A stretch of DNA of 64,000 nt from Pachypanchax playfairii (lineage: Eukaryota > Chordata > Actinopteri > Cyprinodontiformes > Aplocheilidae). This document shows, in pieces, positions 1 to 10,600 of this stretch; positions within the stretch are counted from its first letter, which is position 1, and every line of letters begins with the position of its first letter. The stretch is from assembly GCA_006937955.1 (NCBI GenBank), contig SSNP01000138.1, positions 949,872 through 1,013,871 of the forward strand. The letters are read 5' to 3'. Below the pieces are notes generated by a model. That model saw nothing but the letters and a program-made list of their open reading frames with translations. It was not told the origin of the DNA and did not search any database. Both the position numbers and the translations under genes were made by a program.

Positions 1-2439
1 TAATATTGATGAAGTTGCATTTGGAAGAATCCAGGTTGGTTCTGCTGACAGCTGATGGACTGATGTTACTGATGTTTATATGATTTATATGATTTACTTC
101 TAGTTCAGTTTCTTTCTGTGATTTTAATCCATCCAAATATTTACCTGTCCTTTTCCTTTTCCCAGCAGGGTTTTAGTGTATAGTCTGTGTGTGGGGGTCT
201 TCATTGTGTCGTACATTTTCCCATTAATTTAATGATAATCTTCTCACTTCTAATGGGATTTATCTGACTTCCACCTGTAAAGCTGCTGTTAGGGTTTATT
301 CACCTGAGTTCATGTAACACAGGGCAGGATCCACGGTGTTTCTGCATCTTCTGAATCCACTTTGGTAATTAGATACCCTTCACCTCCGATAAAAACAGGT
401 ACATTGATTTATCACCTTCTCCATAAGTTTACATAAACATGATGTTAAAGCAGTCAGTCTGTAGCATCAAGAATTTGTACCATCCTGTCTTGGTTTATAA
501 TTACCGGCACTGCCATGGCTTCCTTTCATCCTTTAGGCAGCTTTCCATATTCCTACATTTTATTGTATAGCCTATATCCAATAATGTGTCTTTTGATGAC
601 TCACTAAGTTTATTTATTATTATATTCTCATGTCTCTCTGCCACTCATTGATTTCTCTCACCTGTGATCAGTTGAGCCTCACCAGCACCTGTCCACGCCC
701 CTCCTCTCTCTCATTGCCAGTCAGTACGTTTACATGCAGCAAGAAAAATTCAATAGCCCATAATAGACTAACTATTACCTGTGTGTTTATATTTTCAATC
801 AGGTAGTATAAGTACCGTATAAGTATCAAGAATAAACCTTTTTCCCATCGATGATTGTGTATTCTTCCTTTAAAGCCCGTGTAAAGTAACAACAAATGTG
901 TGTTCTGAGTTTGTCACTGCACAGGAATATTAGTTATTAGTCATCCAGCCAAATTTGAATGATTAAAAACACTGCATATGAAGCATATGAAATTTGGTTA
1001 CAAAATAATGAAAAAAGGATCAGTTTTCTCTGCTCTGAGACGCTGGGGGCGTGTCCGCTGCAGGCGCTGAAACCTGTCTGTCTCATCCTCTAGCAGCACC
1101 TCCTTCTCTTCCCCACATCACTGCATTTCCTCCGTTTCTGAGTTCCGGCTGGTTCGTTAAGTTTGAGGTTCTACCCACATGTAAAACTGCTTTTGCATCG
1201 CTGCTTTTTGAGGAGTTGAAATATTTCCACACAACCGCAATGCTTCAGACTTGTTGATCAGTGAAGGAGCGGAATGCGCTGCTACGCCATTCTGAGCTTT
1301 GTTTAGCATATGAAGGCAGCAGGTGGCAGAAGTAGCTTCTACCTATCATGCTGGTTTAGTTACTGTCTACTGTGCGGCTCCTCTCCACAAAATCGACCCA
1401 AAGCTTTTTCAGACGGTCATCCCTCGGATGAAGGAGCGGGAAAACCACTGAAGCTACCGCACTGTACGGTTTTATATGACGAGAGCAGCAGGGGGTGGGG
1501 TTATCCTGAACCCTTTTAGACCCGCCCATAAAATCCTGAAACAGAAAACTCTTGAAACGCAATTTGAAGGCTAGCTCCACAATTCAGTTTTTAATTGTTG
1601 GGAGGTTTTTCACATGTTTAGAACATTTATTATGTTTATAATGTGGTTAGAAGAAAATAGCAGAATTCCCTTTACACGGTCTTTAAATAAGCCTTATTTC
1701 TGCGGCGTCTGGCTTCATCAACCCGTGACCGCAGCTTCTCTCTCGCCTCCCGATGAAATACTTTTTAAAGATGATCTTCTTCTCTCTGCACACTCTGGCC
1801 TCCTTCGACATCTTCCATACTTCTGCCTTCACCGTTCACAAAACAAACAGTATGTAAAATTATTTTCGAAAACAACGAAAGTAACACGCCACCGTTTCGT
1901 CACACAAACGACAGGAAGTGCAGAGCTGAACTCAGGCGCTATCAGGAACAGCATGACACACGTGTTACATGTTTACATGTGAGTTTATTTAGGCAGAGGA
2001 AGACCTGCTGTTACAGTTTGTCATTTAAATACCAGGAAAACAAGCGCAGAACACAGAACAAATGTTTCTGTTGGGTTACATTTCAAGGCACGTGGGTGTC
2101 GCAGGGTTTCAGACTTCAAGTCATGTTCTGTATCCAGGATATAACTAATTGACATCAGCTGCAATATGATATACATCACACGCGTGTCACATGCTAGGTG
2201 AGTATTTACTGACTCTGTGTGTGAAGCAAAATAAAACCAAATCATCTGCATCGTTTCAGGTTTTCCATGATCCAGTCGGACTTACGGAGCAGAAGTTCTG
2301 GAGGATTTTAACCTCCAACTGGATGCAGATTTAAATCTACAGACACGAGCTGATGTTGCTGACGAGCTGCAGGAAACCCAAAGAAGAAGTTGATTCGGGC
2401 TTTTTGAGTCTTTGTGGTCCGGCAGGTTGTTAGATGGAG

Positions 2440-2443
<4 letters not shown>
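1..2443. other. Downstream flank of ano10, no gene seen
   Basis: AT-rich sequence with short open frames only (up to 122 codons at 1614-1982), none with a recognisable motif or splice structure. Stretches such as 725-745 and 1610-1985, with GTTTACATG-like words, have the look of old dispersed repeats, but I cannot name a family. Confidence 0.5.

Positions 2444-2490
<47 letters not shown>
2444..2490. repeat. (TG)n followed by (GC)n microsatellite
   Basis: About 18 TG dinucleotides run into five GC dinucleotides. It is uninterrupted alternating purine-pyrimidine sequence near the expected end of the ano10 transcript. Confidence 0.95.
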
Positions 2491-2491
<1 letters not shown>

Positions 2492-2618
2492 TCGCTCTAC
2501 AGGCTTAACCGGATCATTCTGCAACTAAAAATGACTGAAGGTTCGAACCCAACTGGAAGTCTTTGGTTTTATCAGTATTTCCTGTTTAGAGCCTCCCGGT
2601 GTGATTGTAAACACTTTG

Positions 2619-2624
2619 TTTATT
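2619..2624 (-). terminator. ano10: Candidate ano10 polyadenylation signal
   Basis: TTTATT on the plus strand reads AATAAA on the minus strand about 220 bases after the ano10 stop. It would end a short 3' UTR just before the GT microsatellite. No downstream element was tested, so a longer 3' UTR is possible. Confidence 0.4.
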
Positions 2625-2845
2625 TATCCCACCAAACACAAACAAACCCAAAATCACTACAGTACAGAGACATAAACACTTGGTACATGCGTCTTTCATT
2701 CCACTCCTGAAATAATAAACCTGTTTTACAGAACGGTGTATTCAAATAAAAAACAAAGCTCTATGAATACATTTGTGTCGTATATATGAAGCAGCGCGTG
2801 TTACACAGAACACATGATCAGAGTGTGTGGGTCTTTATCTGCTCC

Positions 2846-2887
2846 TCACTGCAGGTTCTTACTGAGCTCCGAGGCTTCCAGCATTTT
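2846..2887 (-). CDS. ano10: ano10 last coding exon and stop
   Basis: 42 bases: KMLEASELSKNLQ and TGA, after acceptor GTTGCAG. It is entered in phase 0 from exon 12 and gives a C-terminus about eight residues shorter than the human protein. The assignment rests on splice site, phase and position; the tail is weakly conserved in the family. Confidence 0.78.
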   Translation of the reverse strand, partial: KMLEASELSKNLQ

Positions 2888-4599
2888 CTGCAACACAGAA
2901 CAAACAGCAACATGTTAAAAACCATTCAAACCATCTGGTTGTCTCATGTAGCATGTAGCATGTAGCTCCAGGGTTTGGGCTTTTTCTCTGAGCATCACAC
3001 TCTGACTTCTGCATGAACCTACTGAGACCTTCATTTCTGGAAAACTCCCTCATCTGTTCTCTTAAAACAAGTCTTTATTTTACTTTAATTATTCAAACTT
3101 CAGAAGTTGTAGCAGATGTACAAACTGTTCTAACAGTATTTATGCAGCACGGGGTTCATTTGATAAGTTATATGGTAAAACCAGCTGACTGGCTGCTGGG
3201 ACGTGTTTCATCTTTACTTTTAGATTTCTAACAGGTTTCACTGAGTCTAAAGCAGCGAGAGGTTTATAAAACAGGTTTCCATGACAGCAGGACGGCGTCC
3301 TGTAGATGGAGACGGTCAGGGATCTGGATCAGATACAGACCTGCTAACAGCGACTCCTCAGGAGCAGCATGACTCGTCTTCATCTGAGCTGGATGAACGT
3401 CTCACTGCAATCAAACACCTGATCCTCGTGCTCAGACCAGGTCTGTCTCAACACCACAGGTCTGGTTTCTGGGACTTTCCCACAAGGTTAGCGGAGGGAA
3501 CAGTTTTTCTTTATAAGCCCTCCCTGGAGGTGGCGCTAGACATCATCAAGTTTTATACATGTAAATCTGGTAGATTATAATCCGTTAGAGACTGATGTAG
3601 GGAGAAGAGGAGTTCTGAGGAAGTGGTCGGGTCTTCAGGTGTAGAAAACACAATCAGGCTCCTCCCCTAATTATCCTGAGATCAGTCCAGACATTTTCTA
3701 TTTACTTTTCTTACTGATGTATTCAAATATTTTATCTGACTGAATTTGATGTTAACATTTTGTTTCTGTTTTGTTTCCGATCAGTCACACATGGGTTTCT
3801 TGTTCCATGTGAGATGAGCTGCAGAACCTGCAGTGACTCTGTTTGACACGAGCTCACGGCCCTGCGGCGCCTCGAGGAAACAACAACCTTCATGTTTCAG
3901 ATGTTTTGGCAACTACATGTAGAATGTTGTCTGCAGTTTGTTGCCAGCAGCCTGCAGGTATCTGGATGGACTCTGGTCCTTCTGGACCTTCTCCTGGTCT
4001 CTCCTGTGTCTCAGGCTCGTCTTCTGGATTCCAGTGTGCAGAAACCCTGTTCACCTGCAGGTGAAGGACGTCTTCCACATTCTGACCATCAACAACTTGA
4101 CACATGAAGGGAGGGAGAGCATCTGGTTCAGGTGCACCAGATGTTTCTGATTTCTGCTCCATTTTTTACCGTAAACACAAACAGACTCAAAGTTTTTTTT
4201 AACTGATTCTTACTGTCAGTGTTACGATGAGGATTAAATGTAACACTGAGACGTTCCTCCTGCTGAGAGAAGACCTGAAAACTGCACCTGAACCACACGG
4301 ACCTGGTTATTACTTCCATGTTGTTCTGTGACATAAAACAACAGGAACTTCAGCTCAGATTAAATCAGCCATCGCTCTCTGAACACCTGGAATAACCGGA
4401 TCAGGTGACGTGCTGGTGTTTGACACCTGGACGCTGAGACAGCAGACAGCAGAGTTATGACCCGCCTCACGCTGACTGATCGGATCAGATGGCTCGGCAC
4501 TACAAGGTGACTTGTAGCAGCAGACGTGCAGCGATCAAGTGTCTCCTGTGTGACACTGAGAGCCGGCGAGCATCATTTCTCTTTTTATTTATCCAACTG

Positions 4600-4634
<35 letters not shown>

Positions 4635-7600
4635 GACGGAGCAACACGTGGGAAAGGACATCGAGTGGTAATCTGTTCAGATTCTCCTGAGAGAAAAATG
4701 TTTGTTTCAAATAAAAATGAGAAAATTAAACAAATGAAATTCAGAAACAAATTATTTAAAGACAGATGAAAGATGTAATTAGACATGTGTTTGGATGAAA
4801 CTGCAGATTTACAAGCTTCTCTGGCTTCAGGCCAAACATCTGCTTCTTATTTATAACTGAAACTATAAACAACAACCAACATAAACGTTCACCAGCATGA
4901 CGTCAGGTTCTATATGACAAAATACAGAAAAAATAAAAAGGTCACATAGGTCAAATTCAGACACCCCCCCCCCCCAAAAAAAATACAAACAATCCAAGAC
5001 AAAGAATTACAGAGCTGTTAGAAGTGAGTGAGTGAGTGAGTGAGTGAGTGAGTGAGTGAGTGAGTGAGTGAGTGAGTGAGTGAGTGAGTGAGTGAGTGAG
5101 TGAGTGAGTGAGTGTGTGACGGTTCCATTAAAAAATAAGGACACCTGTTTGTATGTCGTGTTCCAAAAACTCTGCCAGCAATTAAGTTTATGAAATTCTA
5201 CAGATTATTATATAAAATTATTATGTAAAATATACAGAATATCTGAACATTATATCTTTTGTATTATTTAGATTTAAAGCTACACTGAATATCTGAAACA
5301 TTTTACATTCTTTGAAGATCATTTTACCTTTTTATGTCCTGATGATAATGTAGTTCAGTTATTTATGTGTCTGCAACCTTTGAAGGTTATTAATCATGCA
5401 ACCTCCTGATATCAGTGTGGTGTCTCGCCCTGTAAAGACGGCGCCTTTTTAACTGAATTAGTTAATAAGAGACCTTCAAAAGGAGAAAACCGTCCTCTGC
5501 AGGGACATTCTCTGGAAGTCACAGAGGAAGTTGTTAAATAATTCACTAGAAATGTTTTTTCTGGTTCTGCAGGTGCATCACAGTGTTACAGATCCCAACA
5601 TGTTGGGTCACAAACTGAATGATGAGTTTCTGTATTAGTTGTGTCGTAAACACTAATCTATGTATCAGTGTTACAAAAATTACTCTGATCAGTATCATTC
5701 AAACTCACACATTTAATACTCACCTTCCATGAAACTGCTTCTGCAGAACCGAGAGACCAAAGAACACTAAATACACCAACGTTCACCACAAACTGGAGGC
5801 TTCAAAGTTCTTCAGAGAAACACTGAGACCTGAATCCCCACGTCAACCAGGTGACTGCAGCCAGCGAGCTGCTGCCTTACTGCGCAGCTAGCTGTTGTAT
5901 TACTGCACAGCTAGCTGCTGCCTTACTGCGCAGTTAGCTGCTGCCTTACTGCGCAGCTAGCTGTTGTGTTACTACGCAGCTAGCTGCTGCCTTACTGCGC
6001 AGCTAGCTGCTGCCTTACTGCGCAGCTAGCTGTTGTATTACTACGCAGCTAGCTGCTGCCTTACTGCGCAGCTAGCTGTTGCAGCAGTAAGGTCGCTTCA
6101 CACAGGTGAAATTTTCTCTGGTCAGCATGTACCACGCTGTCAAACACTGAAAGTGCTTAGCTCTCTCTGAGCCAACGCTTCTTGTTTGATTTTCCTGACA
6201 TTAGTTCCCGTGGTTTTTAGTTTTCATCACTTCTAACCAGAACATTCAGTTTCACGGCATCTCACACTGCAGATTGAGTCAAAATGCAGAATAAAAGCAG
6301 AAAGTTACTTTTACCTTTTTCTTAAGGGCTTCTAGTGATTCAAACTCAATACGGGCCAGTTTGATCTGGATGTGTTTGGGCACATCTGGGATGAGGAAGG
6401 CCAGGATGAACTTCAGAGCCAGAAGTCCGTGCTGAAATCACAAAAACATCAAGGGTTCAAGGGTTTTATCATGACCTCACACAACTGAATCAATAAATGA
6501 ATTTAATTTGTCTATAAATCTGTACCGTTCTTCAGACTTCACTTTAAATCAAGACAGAAGTGTTTTAGTTAAATGTATGTATGAGGATTAAAAACATTTA
6601 AACAGAACAGAGGCTGTTTATTCTGGACTCAGACACAGATTTTAATATGAACCAGGATCTCTGACAGTTCTATTTCATCCCTCCTGACCGCCAGAAGGCG
6701 GTGCTGAAAGCACTGAATGTTCCCTTCGCGCATGCGCAGTTCGAGAAGTAATACCAAACAAGTCACACCTGTGACCCCGGATGACGTCCCGGAGGTAATA
6801 TAGCCCTACGTCATCCGTTGCTCTCTTCCTGATTTCTTCTCGCGTGCGGTTCGGCGTGCAGGTGGATGTACGCGCTACAGTTGGTATCTCCCGTCGCTTG
6901 AAGCCCTTCTATCTGTCGGAGCTGCGTGTAACGCCCTCCGGGGCTGCGAACGGGACATTATCTTTGACGGTACTTCTCCGAAGAGAAAAGCACAACTCTT
7001 CAGTGGTTACGGTAGCGTTCGCGCCCCGTTCCCCGACTGGGTGCTTGTCACTGGTGGGTACCCCTTTCATTTGTTCGAGCTGCTACTTGGGTAAGTACGC
7101 TAAGCCTCTTTTGTTTGTAGAGAAAAAGAAATAAAGCAAAGGGCTCGCCTGGTGAAGGTAGCGTTCGTGCCCGCTCCCAGAGTTTTCTGTTGCCCACGTT
7201 GGGTGGCGCCCTCGCTGACGGTGTTAGCCCCCTTTGTTTAGTTAGTTTCCTGGTGAAGGTAGCGTTGGCACCCGCTCCCAGAGTCCTGTCTCCTTCCCAC
7301 GTTGTGTGGCGTTCAGGCTGACGGTGTTGGCCTATTTTGTTTATTGTCTTACCTGGTGACGGTAGCGTCGGCGCCCGCTCCCAGTCTTTGCTTTCGCCTT
7401 CCCACGTTTGTGGCGACCCGGCTGACGGTGTTAGCCTTCTGTGTTAGTTTTTGCCGGGTGCAGGTGGCGTCATCGCCCGCTCCCAGAGTTCTGTCAGGGC
7501 AGCGTTCGCGCCCCTGCTTCCTGTTGTTCTGATTGCCTTCTACTTCTGTAGTGGCTTCGCTGTGTTGTGGTTTGCTGGCGGTTGCGTTCGCGCCCCGCCG

Positions 7601-10600
7601 TGCCAGTACTTGAGTCCGGTGTTGTCACGCAGTCTCAATCCGATCCTACAGCTGTACGCTCCCTCTTGGCGCTAGCTGGTGAAGGTAGCGTCCGCGCCCC
7701 CGCTCCCAGCTGTTGCCTTTTCCGAGCGGCTACAGCACACTGTTTGGTTGTACCCTTTTCGGTAGTGCATGGCAGACATGGACGGCTCCCACTGCTGTGT
7801 GACATGTGGGGCGTCGCTTCAGGCTGAGGATGGGCATGACTTGTGCCCTGCCTGTCTTGGTGAGGACCACCTGAGGGAGGCGCTGTCGGACAACCCGTGT
7901 ATGAACTGCAGTTTTCTGCCACGGGCTGTCCGGATGGCAAGACTGGCGCAGTTGACATCGGCTGAGTTGGCTGAGCTTCCGCCCTCTGGGCAGGTGCGGC
8001 CTTCGGCGCCTAGACGCTCGAAGCGCCTCTCGGATCCGGCTGCGACTGAGGCTCCTTCACGGGGAAAGAAAGCCAAGTCGGATGCGGGGCTGTCCTCAAG
8101 AGTGGATCGGTTGTCCGCGGAACTGGAGATGATGAGGAATTTTTTTCGGGCTCACCACCCGGAACCTCCTGTCTCTGAAGTGGGGCCTGAGTCTCCTCCC
8201 ATGCCCGACCTTGCTTGTGAGGAGGATGTTCTCTCCCTTGCAGCATCTGCCTCTCATTTCTGTGAGGAGGATGAGGCTCGGTCTTCCTGGGCCTCTGAGG
8301 CGGGTTCCCTTGCATCATCCCAGAGCGATGCAGAGGATGGCTCTGTGCAGGAGGTGATGCGCGAGGCCCTGAGTCGCCTGGGGCTGCACGTACCACGGTC
8401 TGATCAGCCCGAGTCAGGCAGTGCCTTTTTTAGGCGCGGACGAACTCCTACGCCGTTTTCTGTCCCTCCCTCTCAGGAGTATCTGAGGGAGCTCCACGCC
8501 TGCTGGAGGGATCCCAGGGCTTTGTCGCGGCTTTCGGCTGATGGCCGGGTGTTGGCTGCGATGCACAGCGCGGCGGCTGCAGGACTAGCCTGCATGCCGG
8601 CTGTCGAGCCTGCTGTTGCTTCCTTGATTGTGTCACCTGAGGAAGCCCTGCGCCGGGAGGTCCGATGCCCACGACCGCAATGTCGTGTTACAGATGACTT
8701 TCTGACTAGGGCATATAATTCTGGTGCTCGAGCCGGTCGCTTGGGTAATTCACTCGCGCACCTGCTCTTTGCTCTGTCTACCTCCCTCCAGGAGGTTGAG
8801 GGCGCGGCCACTGCGGGTGCTTTCTGTGATGCGGCCCTGCAGGCTTTCGCTTGGATGACGAGGGATCTGGGGCGAGTCATGTCTTATCTGGTTCAGGCTC
8901 GCCGTCAGGTTTGGCTAGCTCAGTCCACCCTGGCTGAGCCTTGCCGGAGGACCCTCCGCAGTGTGCCCGTGGAGCCTGGGCAGATGTTTGGTTCGGCTGC
9001 CCTTGAGGCTCTGGACAGGACGGTGCAAGCACGACAGACTAGGCAGCAGCTTGCTGGCCTCGGTCGTGTTATGCCTCCTCCTTTGCCACCTCAGAGGCTG
9101 AGACAACGGACCGCCGGCCCTGGTGTTCGCCCTCCACGGAGGGATTGGGCTTCTGAGGAGCGTAGTTTTCCGCAGGGTTGTGCACGGGACTCTCGTGTGG
9201 TTCCCCGCCGCCCTGTGCAGCAGCCCCGGGCTTCAGATCCTGGCCGGTGCCCCCCCCGGGGCACAGGAGGCCGTGGGGCTCGAAGGTGAGACTGTGGGGC
9301 CGGCTGTCGGACATTTTTCCCGAATGCAGCTCAGCTACTGGGCTGCTCATGCATCCGACCCTTGGGTGGTTGCCACGCTGACTCAGGGGTACAGGTTGCA
9401 GTTCCGACGCCGGCCTCAACTTTCAGGGCGGGTCAGGCTGACTGTCATCCGGGATCCGGCCCAAGCCCGTGCACTGGACCAGGAGCTATCTGCCCTCCTA
9501 TCCAAAGGTGCAATCGAGGTGGTGGATCCCCTGCTGCAGCCCAGGGGCTATTATTCCACATACTTCCTTGTGTCCAAAAAAACTGGCGGATTTCGCCCCA
9601 TCTTAGATCTGCGGGGGCTCAATCGTTACATGAAACGGTTGCCTTTCCACATGCTTACCACAGCGGACGTCCTTCGGTCTGTTGTGGAGGGAGACTGGTT
9701 CACCTCGATAGACCTGAAAGATGCTTATTTTCATGTCCCTGTTGCCCCAGACCATCGGCGCTTCCTCAGGTTCGCCTATCGGGGCAGTCATTGGCAATTC
9801 AGGGTTCTCCCATTCGGCCTCTCTCATTCCCCCAGGGTGTTTACCCGGTGTGTGAAGGCGGCCCTGGCTCCCTTACAAGCCAGCGGGATGAGGATTCTGC
9901 CCTACCTGGACGACTGGCTGCTCCTCGCCCCCTCCAAGGCGTGCGCGGTCTGTCATACAGGTCGCCTCCTTGCTCATTTAGAGAGGCTCGGTCTCAGGGT
10001 CAACCTGGAAAAGAGCTGTCTGACCCCGTGCCAGACCACAACGTTCCTTGGCCTGGCTTTGGATTCTGGGACAATGAAGGCCCGCCCATCTGTTCGGCAG
10101 TTGGCCGATGTTGCCAGCATGGTCTCTCGGGTCAGGCTGGGCAGTTGCCTTCCCCTCGCTTTCTTTCTTCGGCTTATGGGGAAGCTGACCTCAGTCACAG
10201 GTGTTGTGCCTCTCGGTCTGCTGTCTTTGCGTCCTTTTCAGAGGTGGCTGAACGGCTTCCACCTGGACCCCAGACGGCACAAGCAGGTGAAGCTGCGGGT
10301 TACGTGGCGATGTGTTCGTGCGCTGGCCCCCTGGAGGGACAGCGTGTACTTGTCCAGGGGGGTGCCGATGGGGTTGGTGGTGTGTCGCAGGGAAGTAGTC
10401 ACCACGGATGCCTGCCTTGCGGGGTGGGGTGCCGTGTGGCAGCACAGGACGGTTCGGGGCAGCTGGTCCCAGGGACGTCGTCTGAGACATATAAATGTGC
10501 TGGAGCTGCGGGCAGTTCATCTGGCTCTCAGACATTTTCTTCCCTATCTGAGAGGCAAACACGTTCTGGTCCGGTCGGACAATACATCAGTCGTCTACCA

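Larger units (their letters stand above)
2888..6314. other. ano10 intron 12 (between coding exons 12 and 13)
   Basis: About 3.4 kb between exons 12 and 13. It holds a TTA microsatellite (4601-4634), a GAGT microsatellite (5024-5116) and a 23-bp minisatellite (5875-6092). The open frames here, such as 3281-3580 and 3890-4162, show no domain and no coding-exon context. Confidence 0.6.

Noticed and set aside
3281..3580. 99-codon frame rich in Asp/Ser
   Set aside because: It lies inside ano10 intron 12, has no domain and no conserved neighbours, and the frame ends without a splice site that would extend it.
7635..8880. Minus-strand frames over DIRS ORF1
   Set aside because: GC-rich shadow frames with Pro/Arg-biased composition and no motifs.
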